Below are positions 24,728 through 35,459 of a stretch of DNA of 64,000 bases, piece after piece. The DNA lies in NCBI GenBank assembly GCA_963969495.1, contig OZ018331.1, positions 147,283,845 through 147,347,844 on the forward strand. Direction: 5' to 3'. Source of the DNA: Ceratothoa steindachneri. Its lineage: Eukaryota; Arthropoda; Malacostraca; Isopoda; Cymothoidae. The translations under genes were made by a program, and so were the position numbers. The notes under the pieces were generated by a model that was given only the letters and a program-made list of their open reading frames with translations, was not told the DNA's origin and did not search any database. Every line of letters starts with the position of its first letter. The first letter of the stretch is position 1.

Positions 24728-25904
24728 ATTTCCTTTGACATCCCCTAAAAGAGAAAATAACAGCTCTTTCCTTAAAAATTACCCCAAATTTTCTCATATT
24801 AAACCTGAACCATTTTATTTGATTATCAATTCGGGGCTCAAATTCCTAATATTACACCGGACCTCAAAGAACTTGACACTATCCATCTTATCTCTCCCAG
24901 ATTATTTTTTAAATCGCGAAATCATATCCCCTCTCACATAGTTCAGAATCACATATCATGTGCCCTTTCATTCAATATCTTTCAAATGAGAATTTATTTA
25001 TTCCCCCCCCACCTCCCGAGTCTATCTAAATATTCACAGGATTCTTTGTTATCTTTGTTTCCTTTCTCTGCACTACCTCTATCAGGTCTGTATACACTAC
25101 CTAAATGTGGCCTGGCATACCAGTTAAAACTTAAAATACCTATTCCCTAATTTTATAACTAAAATTCCTCTTAATGAAGCAGTGCACTATATTTTCCATA
25201 GGTTTCTGCTCAATCCACTGCGCACAATTGAGTACGCATAAGTTTAACAACATTTGTGTTATTATATGTATGGTCAAGCTTATCTTGTTTTGTTTATCTC
25301 TCTCTTTATTGTTTTACGCGTGATCCAACTTTTTGTTGTCTTTAAGTTGCTCAATTTTTTCAATATACCAAAATCTAAAGATCATTAGGATGTACTACGT
25401 GCTTGATTAACCTTAAAAACCTCTCATTTCCGGCTGACCATTACTTTTCTTCTTTTTTTCAAGTAAAATTCATTTATTTTCCTCCTTGGCAAAATTTGAT
25501 TTTTCCTGTAGTTTAATGTAGCCTTTTTATAGCGAATCAATTTAATCAGAAGTTAATCTCACTACACTTGATTGAAGTGCTGTAAATTTATTCATTAACT
25601 GCACTCTACCACTAACTCTGGAAGGATCTTGAAAGGGTCATTAATCACGCTAATTTATTACTGGAAAGCAGTCAAGGTTGCTTAATAAAAGAGAACAAAC
25701 TGAGCCTTTTATTTCTCAGTATAAACCTCATTCTTTTGTACAGGTATTTTGGCATTAACACATGTTTACTATATAACCCACTGTGTAATTAGCCTTCACT
25801 TCTCTGCAGTAATTGATCTACAGAAACGAAACTGTCGATTTTGTAGAAGCTTTTTCCTTTTCTTGCTACCTGATGTGGGTGCGCCGTGCAAATGGTAAGA
25901 TCAA
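24728..25904. other. unassigned AT-rich DNA
   Basis: No gene or mobile element is recognised. A C run lies at about 25000-25010. Confidence 0.5.
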
Positions 25905-25995
25905 AGTTCTTTTCTCTCCATGAGGAATTGGGGTCCAACTCGCCGCCGGTCCATCGGTTGTCATGATCGGTCGTTCGGACCACTAGATAAACCCC
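25905..25995 (-). repeat. possible tRNA-derived SINE head, degenerate
   Basis: On the minus strand tctagtggtccgaacgacc resembles the A box and D arm of SINE heads. About 50 bases later gcgagttggaccccaattcc resembles a B box with one changed position. This is a weak match without paired ends. Confidence 0.3.
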
Positions 25996-27735
25996 AGGGA
26001 ACCACTGAGATAAGCTTCACACGGTGTGTATCCATATGAAAGACCATACACAAGACCCGATTGAATTTTTTTTTTCTAAATCTAGACTAATCCAACGAAG
26101 GCAGCTCACACCTAAAGGGGGAAACTGAAAGGAAGGTGATTGTGGAGGAGGTCAAAAGGAACCGAGACTTTCCTCATATTCCCGACATTTCTGTCAGTTC
26201 TTCTCTTTCCGCTTGATTGTGCCTTCGTTGGATTACAAAGGTGGGGGTTGGGATGTCCTCTCAATCGTGGATTGTGTAAATAAATCTATTACTTTTCAAA
26301 AATGGCAACCATCAGTGGAGTCATCTTCACTAGAAATATTTTTGGAAGTGGGTCGTGGTGAAAGTGGTGATGTTGCGAGAAGTCAAAATGTGTGGGGGCC
26401 CAAAGATCCCACCCCAGAGCAAAGGTAGGTCTTATTTGCAGTCTTTAAAGTACAGCCTTCTCCCATTTCATCTCAGTGGGGCTCAAGCCCCCTATAATCG
26501 AGTCCCTAATGGTCATTTGTGGTAACTTTTTAGCCTCCTCAGAGGCATTAAGAGTCGATTCTTTGCCTCTTCTTTATCGGATTCTAATAATTTCATTCCA
26601 TCATTCCCTCGCCCCTTTTACTACTTTAATAAGTGTTCTGTATTTCTTAAATTAATAATTGTTTACACTCTCCTATTTCTTGCTTCTTTCCCTCTCCTTT
26701 AAAACACCCAAAACCCCATTTTTACATTCCGTTCCCTTTTCTCACCCTCCGCCGATCGCTCGCAAACCTTCGCCGGAAATGGAGGCGGAAATCACGACGC
26801 TTTTCCATCCATAACTATTCGAAAATCATTAGCAATAAACCTCGTGGCCAAGATGAGTGTGAGGAAGAGGTTACTAAATTAATTTACCCAAAAGTTCCTA
26901 CATCCGAATAAACCTCAGCACGTTAATGAGACAAATACGATGCAGGTGGTATACATACTCTTAATACTCATGAACTGCCTTAAATACTCTTCTTCATCGA
27001 CTCCAAAGTGAGAAAATTTTAATCCTTTTTATCCTGAAAATGTTTATATGGAGGGACAGAAAATAGCTGATTTTCACCTTGTATTTTTCTTAAATGTTTA
27101 TTGAAATGAACTCATTAAATACCTGATCAATTTGGGTCTATTCTTAGATATAATTTTCCATGTATAAGCTTGTGGTAATCTCCATTGACAATTTTCGGTT
27201 AATCATAAATAACTTACCCTGATACGGACCTGAATACAGCAACATTTATCCTATGACCGAAATGCCATTTATCTTGGACAATACCCAGGTTTCTGTTTGT
27301 TTGTTTTTTACTAAACCCTTCAACGTCATTAGATATTGAAAAGGAAAACTTGATCCATATTTAGTTTTATATTTTATGCTTTTTCCTTCATTTCGTTTTC
27401 AATGCAAGAAGAAAAAGATGTGAAAATATCAGCTTCTCGGGGAGGGGGAGACTTCTAATTACTCGTTGTTTACTTTTAAAATAAAAAAAATTACAAATTT
27501 ATATGAAGTTAAGCAATTATAAAACATATTCTGTCACAAACCTGAGACTCGATTATCTTTCAAAAATCATTAAAGGTTTAATATTTTCAAAATAGGAGAA
27601 TATACATACGCTTTATTCAAAGTTTATTCCAATATTCAGGTCATTCAACAAAACAAATTACAAATGCAACAAAAGTTTTATCTACCATTTTTGCATCAGT
27701 GTATTGTCCCAAAGGAAAATTCATAGACACATACT

Positions 27736-27738
<3 letters not shown>
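25996..27738. other. unassigned DNA
   Basis: No coding region, RNA gene or transposon terminus is recognised. Pyrimidine-rich stretches occur around 26560-26760. Confidence 0.5.
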
Positions 27739-27795
<57 letters not shown>

Positions 27796-27813
27796 GAGAG
27801 AGAGAGAGAGAAA
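27739..27813. repeat. (GA)n microsatellite
   Basis: A GA run with a few aaag interruptions. It abuts the 5' side of the Jockey-like LINE. Charged Arg-Glu open frames across it are products of the repeat. Confidence 0.97.
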
Positions 27814-28016
27814 GCGATTCGCGCAGACAAAGAGAGGGAGGAGTATCTCACAGACGAAGAACATTCCATCGGAACCTTTCGGTAAACTTCCGGAGCGATA
27901 TCGAAGTCAGACTTGAGCCGGGACACCATTGAGCGATATGGCGCTAAGACCATCGCCGCCGTGTCTTTGGGACAGAGTCAGAATCGCTTCCGTCGGCAAA
28001 CAAAAGAGCTTCTGGA

Positions 28017-28070
28017 GGAATCGTATATATTCCCCAGCCCGGCGGAATCGTATATATTCTCCAGCCCGGG
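28017..28070 (+). repeat. 27-bp tandem duplication
   Basis: The unit gaatcgtatatattccccag plus cccggcg is repeated directly with one or two changes, just upstream of the recognisable endonuclease part of the Jockey-like LINE. Confidence 0.9.
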
Positions 28071-28139
28071 GCTTACCAACCCCAAAGACGCTCGTACCTA
28101 CCGATACCCAATTTCATTAAGCTCTTCCGTAGACAGGCC

Positions 28140-30460
28140 TCAACCTTTCTAGCCGGAGACCTTAACGCAAGGTGCAGGGAAACAGGGTACACAACCCATA
28201 CAAATGGAACGGGAAAATCCTTCAATTCCTAATGCAAAGAGGCCTACTAAACAGAGAAGGACCAGACTTTCCTATTTATCTCACAGCCCGAGTCTCGACT
28301 AACCCAGATATTATTTTAGCGAATCAAAACTTTAATCTAAATCACCACATACAGCCAGGCCCCGCAACCCCCTCCGATCATTTAACCATAATTACCACCA
28401 TCTCAACTTCGCCAATCCAAATAAAAATAACACGGAGAAAAGCAACCAACAAAACAAACTGGGATGGATACAAACAATACTTAAACACAATAGAGACCGG
28501 ATCTCTTAACAACCAAGGTAAAGGGGAAATAAATGACTAACTAGAAATAATTTTTAGAAAAAACAGAGAGGCGAACAGTATACACACCCCCAAAATGGAG
28601 TACAGAACCATACCTGCACCTAGATGGACCCAAGAGATCCAAGATGAAATGGAAGAATTTCAAAACATAATAAATGAAATCAGAGTTTCGAGATATACGA
28701 TGCAAAGGTACAGAAGTATTATCACAATCAGAAGGAAGATAGACACCCTCATCAAGGAAAATTCAGACTGTCTCTGGAATAATGTAATAGGTAAAATGGA
28801 AATAGAAAAGAATCCAAGGAAATTCTGGAGACAATACAGGAAATTACGTGGATCACAGCCAAAAGAGGAAATAAGCCTGAAAATACAGAACCAGATAGTA
28901 GAACAAAATGAGGAGCTTCAAGAACACTTCCGAACACACTGAAAGAAACCTTTTTTCTATTTCACCGGAAGAGAACCAAAAATTCGACCAAAACTACGAA
29001 GAAGAAATCATACATAGCCTTGAAACACAACGTGAACGTACTATACCGTTTAGAAACGTTGACGAACAAAGACACAATCCGATGGGGAAGGAAAGCCTTT
29101 TACAAATGGATGAATACCTAACAGCCTTAAAATCCTTTAAACAAAAGGCTCCAGGACAAAGTGGGATATCCAAAGCTCACCTAACCAATGCCCCAGAAAA
29201 TGTGCACGAATCGGTAGTGAAGATCTTCAATGCCTGCCTAAATATGGGATACTTCCCCCAAGCATTTAAAACGGCAAAGACGATCTTCTTACCAAGTCGG
29301 AAGCTTCCGTCCGATCTCGCTCCTGGAATTTCTAGGTAAAGTCCTAGAAAAGCTCCTTAACGAAAGTTTGATCAACTATTTTCACATAAACAACCTATAC
29401 AACCCACAACAGCACGGGATCCGGAGCAAGCCAGGGACAGACACCGAGCTAGCAATCATAACAGAAAAATTGCTACAGAAACAGCGCGAGGCAACAAAGT
29501 TAATATTGTACTCCGTGATGTTGCTAAAGTCTTTGACAAGGTGTGGTTGCTCGGCCTAAAAACCAAAATCCGTGACCTTAATCTAGAAATAAACCTCTGC
29601 AAAACACTCTGCAACTATCTAGACGAGAGGAAAGCAGTATTGCAGATAAACGGCCAAAAGGGCGACGCAATTAATCTGCAAATGGGTGTCCCACAGGGAC
29701 GTTGCCTCTCACCAACACTGTACATAGTGTACACCAGAGACCTTTCCTATCCAACCCAGGAATGTGCGATGTATATACAACTAGCGGCCGATATCACACA
29801 GATATCGCCCAAAGAACAGGAAAAGAAATTAAAAACCTAAATGATTACGAAAAAGGAATAAAATAAAGAAAAACAAAGATAAGTTCAAGTTAATACCCAC
29901 GAACAGAAGGAAAAAAGCCACTGTATGCAAAGATGGATAGTCATATCCTTTCTTAACAGAAGGACGTGTCCTCGCACTAAAATTAACAACAGGCTATACT
30001 TGCCATCTACCACAAAAAATCATCGAAGCAAAATCCACCTTATCAGCACTATACAGATTCAGACAACTATCAACTAAAAAATAAAAGAAAATTATACCTG
30101 ACCTTAGTACAACCTAAACTCCTATACCCAATAGTACCTTTGAACGATTTAAGTAACTCCCAAAATTAGGAAGATCCAGAGTCCAAAACAAGCCACAAGA
30201 TTCATAACAAACACAAGAAGACAAGATTACATACCAGCAGAAGAACTTCGCCACAGATCTACTATAGAACCAATAAACACAGTCTTACAAAAACGAGCAA
30301 GAAAACGATGGGAAAAAATTCAAAATACAATACCCCAGAATATAATAGACCAAACCATCGTACAAGAAGACGAGATCCGTCGTACGCACTATAAACAACG
30401 CCTCAACGGAATCCTGAGAAAAATATTAACAAACGTCAATCCAATCGAGAGGTAATAAAA
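28140..30460 (+). pseudogene. Jockey-like endonuclease/reverse transcriptase, broken
   Basis: Endonuclease C-terminal half: FLAGDLNARC (28145-28175), GPDFPIYLTARVSTNPDIIL (28260-28320) and PSDHLTI with the catalytic His (28372-28392). The linker has RKFWRQYRKLRG (28815-28850). In the reverse transcriptase, LKSFKQKAPGQSGIS is at 29127-29170 and NPQQHGIRSKPGTDTELAI at 29400-29458. Motif A reads DVAKVFDKVW after a frame change (29510-29545), and MGVPQGRCLSPTLYIVY is at 29682-29733. Motif C is degenerate, with LAADITQ where FADDITQ is expected. The C-terminal region to 30460 is readable only in pieces. Enzymatically it would nick DNA and copy its RNA at the nick. The changed motif C and the frameshifts rule out activity. 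Confidence 0.86.
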
Positions 30461-30633
30461 CTATAGTACATAAATGTAACTACCAGAAACGCAACAACTA
30501 AAAAAGGACAACCGATTATGACTACCAACTATACAACTCAAATGAGAATCCCGATGAGAAACTAAAAGTAATTCCTGACCATATTATTAAAAAAAAAATA
30601 AAATAAATAATAAATAAATAAATAAGCGAAAGA

Positions 30634-32236
30634 ACACAAAAATAAATAAAACAAAATTAAAAAATTATACAGAAGCTCAATTGGGCAAAATAAAACAAAG
30701 GCTCCAATGCTTAATATAACTATGTATCTCAAAAAACAAAATTATAGAAGAAAAACGAAAGCATTAGCCAGGCAACCTGGCACAAATCTTTAACATCTTC
30801 ACTGCATCATCTTCATCTATCATCCTACACACATTAACACCCATACCAACACACCACACTTTCATTTCTATTTATCCTATCTCACTCTCTCTGCACATTC
30901 TAACTTATGCTCTTATCAAATGAGTATTCTCAGAGTATTCAGGAGGCGAGCAGTGTCCATGCCGCTTTCACGCAAGCAAGATTCACGCAGTACTCTCACA
31001 GTACTCACGCAGAATCTTGAGAGGTCATCGGAATTATCCAAGGATGACGCGCACTTTTCGAGGGACAACTCGGCACCCTAAGGGCTCGCAGGCAGAAACC
31101 ATTATTCTGAACGACGGAGGTCAAGGACGAAAGACTCAGTCAAGAATAACGCGCTTAGCTACGCTTCCCCAAGAAGAATACTCCCCCGAGCGACTACTCG
31201 AAGTCTCCTCCAGAAAATCGTAAGCCATTACATTTTATTTTTCATCGTCGAAGAGGTGTGACGCTCTCTGACCGCAAGACTCACTTCATAGTTTCCTCTT
31301 AATCTCTTTCAGGTAATTATTGTGCCTTGTACGGCTCAGACAATATCATTCTTTGTAAATTCATTTCAATTTTCATTTGCCGAACGATTAACGTAATTGG
31401 TAAAGTGTATCATTCTTGTTAATCTCATTTGTTGTTTGTATAGTATTAAATACTATTTTGTTTCGCTTGTTTGTATCCTATAACCACTCGAAGCCTATTG
31501 AAATAGTATCCAAGTCGGCCAATATTAGAATTTGCACTCGTCCTTAGTTTCCACGCACTTAATAGGGAGACATTTCCGTATATTTGTTTGTCGCCACCTT
31601 CCCCAACATCTAGGAAGGGCAGCAAAGGTCAGGGAGGACTACATGATCCTACGACATATTAAATTAGACAACTTTAAGGAGCTGGGTTTTTTCTTTCGCA
31701 CATCAAATACAATTTGCTGAGATATTATTAAATTAAGGTTAGAAAGACAAATAGAATAAAAGACTATAAAATGTATCAAAGTTATAAATCGAAATTACTG
31801 TGTATCCACTATGAATTTTGATTCTCTTATCCACGTCCAGTTTAATATTTCCAACTATTCTTCGAATTTCAGCTTCCACGACGAAGCATCACAAGTACAG
31901 AACAAGAATACTTTAGATCGTGTCGAGAATAGGAAATACAAATGTTTTCCTTGTAAAGAATAACAACGACCTCTCCTATAAAAATCATTTTAAGGAAAAA
32001 TTAAACAGGTGAGCTCTACTTTATTAATGAAAGTAAACAAAACAATTTACTAAATAAGAAGAATCGAAGAAAAATAAAACAATTTACTGAAAGGAAAATG
32101 AATGTTATATTAATTTATTACAAAGTAAATTAAGTGGAAATTGCCTTATAGGAATTAATTAACTGCTCTACTAGATTTTTTTCCAGCCACGTGAACTCTT
32201 ATAAATAACCTGAAGGAAATTCGCCTATGCATCCTC
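30634..32236. other. unassigned DNA
   Basis: No gene recognised. Around 30940-31020 the words agtattc, cacgcag and agtactc recur several times within 80 bases, a small degenerate direct-repeat cluster. Confidence 0.45.
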
Positions 32237-32560
32237 ACATCTTGTTAGTTTTTGCCTCATGTCTTGCCCAATACGATTCGACGATATGTTGTGAATGAAA
32301 GTTTATCTGTGATTTACCCAAGTACAAAGAGTGGTTGACAGTTCTATGCTGGTAAATTGGATTATTGGTCATGTTTCTGTGGGCTCTGCATTTATCCCTA
32401 TGGATAATTATTAATCCATCTCTTACCACTTTTTCGATTATTAGTAAAAGGATTTCTTGGTCCTTGTGTTCAACTACTTCCATCTCCTTAACTGCTGAGA
32501 CCAAACATCCAAACTTGCCATCTAGGACCATGGTCTCGATGGTGTTTTTGTTTATAGGAT
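32237..32560 (-). pseudogene. Merlin / ISXO2-like transposase fragment
   Basis: On the minus strand from about 32556 the frame reads KQKHHRDHGPRWQVWMFG, the usual KxxHRGR...WVFG block of ISXO2-like DDE transposases, which are found in IS1016 and in animal Merlin elements. After a frame change near 32505 it continues VKEMEVVEHKDQEILLLII and DGLIIIHRDKCRAHRNM, where S/H-D-x-W-x-AY is usual. It then reads YQHRTVNHSLYLGKSQI and HSQHIVESYWARHEAK, corresponding to TVNHS...FV and HTxxIExxWRxxK. The catalytic Asp and terminal Glu regions are recognisable, but the usual Trp is Cys. Zinc-finger and N-terminal parts are not found, and no terminal repeats were located. It is an old fragment. Confidence 0.75.
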
Positions 32561-33731
32561 GAACACAATGAAATCATTTTGAACAATTACCTCAGCTAAT
32601 TTATGATAATAAAAACTACCCTCTGAGTTATGAAACGGTCCTTGGGGACATTCCATGTGAAGAATAGCGATCCCAATTTTACCGTCAAGAATAACAACCG
32701 CCAAAATTCTATTGTGTTTGGTTCCTTATTCTTGACAAGGTCCATAATTTTATACCTTTAGCTTCGGGGAAAGGGTCTATCAGTTCCTCTCACGTCGGAA
32801 CAATTTTCACAAGAAACTCTAAATGGACCTTCTACACATTTTAATTTTTCCTAACTTTAACTTTAGCAACCTTTTCGATTTTAGGGGTAGGAATTACCCC
32901 TTTTCAATTTGGGTTTATTTAAGAAAAGACTAAAAATACACATATAACAAAAATAGTATTTTCACTTGAGGGCGTCGATATGAAATGACCAAACGATATC
33001 TAATATTTGCTAATAAATATTTTTTTCTTCTTGCGAAACAAAACAAACAACCATCAGCCAAATAGACAAACAGAGGTGAAAAGAAAAGAATAACTTTTAT
33101 TGACGATTATGACCAATGGCATCCAGTGCAACTCTTTAAATTTGTTGTTGATAAGATGCAACACGCAAGATATTTTGTTGCAAATGAAGTGCCACAGCCA
33201 ATTCGTGAGACCTAAAACCATTTTCAACTTTTGCGTGTTTATATACCAACAAATTTTTAACTCACAAACGAGCACTGTCATCTCAAGGTTAGTGATTAAC
33301 ATCTGTCGGTTTGTAAAGACTTGATTCATTCCCTTAGATTTGAATTAATTATGCTCCAACTTCCATTTTTGCCATCATTGAAGCGTGAAATGACAAAGAA
33401 AACATTGCTAGGAGAATGAAAAGTGAGAAGTATTTATTTGCTCTTTCAGTCGTATCGAAATAGGCCGATTCTCATTTAAATTTTGATATATATTTGCTGA
33501 CTGGGTAAAAGTGAGAAGCACCGATCATGCATTGACTCGTTGACTAGCCAATGTATATGAATTATTTCTCTCGGTGTACATTATTTAACACTTTACATTT
33601 TAATATTGATTTTATTTGCCGTATGTACCCAGTCATTTGTTTTTTTATATATTCTTTAGTGATAAGTTTCTTTTTTTTCATATTTTCACATTTGCGAATT
33701 ATGCAATCGTATGAACAAACCAGAAAATGTT
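32561..33731. other. unassigned AT-rich DNA
   Basis: No clear feature. A minus-strand frame near 32680-32560 (VVILDGKIGIAILHMECPQG) could belong to the transposon next door but matches nothing I know. Confidence 0.4.
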
Positions 33732-33776
33732 TAGCGAGATTGGCTGCCTCCAATTACCATAAATTAGGAAATGATT

Positions 33777-35290
33777 AGCGAGAATGGCTGCCTCCGAGAG
33801 TTGGCGGAACTGAAAAACCGGCTCGGTCAACTTTGGGAGCAGGTCAGCCGCCTTAGCCACGTGACGGGGACGGGACTTCCACGGGTGGAATTGCGATAGA
33901 CCGTAGGAGAGATACAGAGATAGATGGGGGAAGTAAATAATCATAGGAAATTTGGACACGGAAGAGTTGGTACAGCTTACTCTGGGGAGGGAGAGAGGAA
34001 CAAAGTAGAAGCGCAAAAGGGTCAATGTGCGAGGGGGGAGCCCAACCAAGTTTGTGTTTCTCCTAAAGATCCTTTGAGGACTATTAGAGGGAATGGCGAA
34101 AGAAACCTCGATGCCAGTGGCAGTTATGCTGAAGTTGTGGCTTTGTCGGCTTCTCCCGGCAGGAACCCAGCGCAGTCTGAGGGGTTAGATGCTGTGAACC
34201 AGGTTGCAGCCTCTGGTGGGGCTCCTGTAAGCGAGAAGAAGAAACAGGGAAAAAATCGGAAGGGAAGAGGAGTTGATGAATCAGCCACGGGTGAATCCGC
34301 GATACCCATGGTGGGCACAGAGGCGAAAACCACCACCTTGGCTGGGGTTATAGGTAGTGGGCCTGACTTAAGCAAGAAAAAAGGGAAGAGGAAAAGTAAA
34401 AAGAAAGGGCAGGGAAAGGAAGTTGCTGCAGCAGCCACAGGAGAATCGTCGACACCATTGGGGGCAAAAGAGTTAAATAGTAAGTCGGCCTCCGGGACCA
34501 CGAAGGAGAAAGCAACGCATCTGAAATGATTTGTGCTGCGATCAAATAGAGAAGTGCAAGGTGTTGTGGTGGGGGACCCTCAGGTCCGAGGCCTAGAGAG
34601 CCACCTTGGAGAAGGTTTTGGATATAGATGGGAGGTCCGATGCCTTCCAGTTCGAAGCAACGAGGCACTCGGGAGGAGGTCGGGAGGGTGAAGATTCCCT
34701 CCAGGGACTGTGTACTCTTCTCGATGGTGAGTGGGAACGATCTCTTTATCATAGAAGGAGGGGTCGGTAACACCGAAGCCATCCTGGTGAATTCAATGGT
34801 GACGGCGGAGGATCTTTGCGATAAGACCAAGCGGGAATTGTTAGTAGGGATTGTACCCCGAATGTTTGTGAATGTGCACGCAACTAGCAAACTTATCGCT
34901 ATCAATGAGAGCTTAGGGCACATATGTGCAATGATAGGCGTCAAATTCTTGAATCCATTTGATCGGTTCTTTGGATGTGACGGCCTGTACACAAAGGATG
35001 GTGTCCACCTCAGTAGCTGAGGTAAGAGAGCTCTTGCTGATTTCATCGACCAGAACACCTTCTGGCTGATGAGGGCGACACGAGCATTACCGGTAGAGCG
35101 CTTGGGGAACATAACAGGGTTAGGATCAGGAGGGGAAGGCGTAGAGGCCTCCGTCACTGGTGAACCCAACTCACCTCGACCGTAAGGAGGTATAGAGAAC
35201 TCTGCGGCCGAGGAGGAACCGGGCTTCCATGAGAAGGCGGCAGGGTTGGAGGTCAGGAAGATAAACGACGGGGCTCCCATTTCTGGCAAA
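33777..35290 (+). pseudogene. LINE ORF1: coiled coil, Lys-rich region, SGNH esterase
   Basis: The N-terminal helix ENGCLRELAELKNRLGQLWE (33780-33840) has leucine spacing typical of a coiled coil. Residues encoded at 33924-34526 are rich in Gly, Ala, Lys and Ser with two KKKGKRKSKKKG-like clusters, suiting RNA binding. An SGNH-hydrolase domain follows. Block I reads VVGDPQVRGL (34563-34592), with Pro in place of the catalytic Ser. Block III reads SGND (34730-34741). Block V reads DGVHLS (34998-35015), keeping the Asp and His. Between them are FVNVHATSKLIAINESLGHI and FLNPFDRFFG. A TGA at 35019-35021 interrupts GKRALADFIDQN, which continues in frame. The frame also shifts between 34530 and 34650. 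The esterase is therefore both mutated and interrupted. Confidence 0.82.
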
Positions 35291-35459
35291 CTGGCTTTAT
35301 CTCAAAATGGGGGAAGTACAGAACCTTCTAGCGGCGAAGAAGAACCGGTTCACCATGTGGCAGATCTTTGCAAATCGGGGGGCGTTCGAAGTGATGTGCC
35401 CCCTTCAGGGTACAACAACTCTACCGTACCCTTAAATGCCTATTCCTTAACGCCAGGTA

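Larger units (their letters stand above)
27814..30633 (+). mobile_element. Jockey-like LINE, 5'-truncated
   Basis: A non-LTR retrotransposon whose apurinic-type endonuclease end, linker, reverse transcriptase and C-terminal region can be followed from about 28150 to 30460. A short untranslated stretch ends in an A-rich (TAAA)n-type tail near 30585-30632. No ORF1 is seen. The upstream edge meets the (GA)n tract. Its poly-A-like tail separates it from the CT-tailed CR1-like family. Multiple frameshifts show an old copy. Confidence 0.87.

Noticed and set aside
27696..27953. Arg-Glu and Ser-Leu rich frames at the GA tract
   Set aside because: They are translations of a dinucleotide repeat in different frames.
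34348..35289. 313-codon open frame on the minus strand, the longest in the window
   Set aside because: It lies antisense to LINE ORF1, whose sense strand carries recognisable esterase and Lys-rich blocks. The minus frame has no motif and is an antisense shadow of GC-rich coding sequence.
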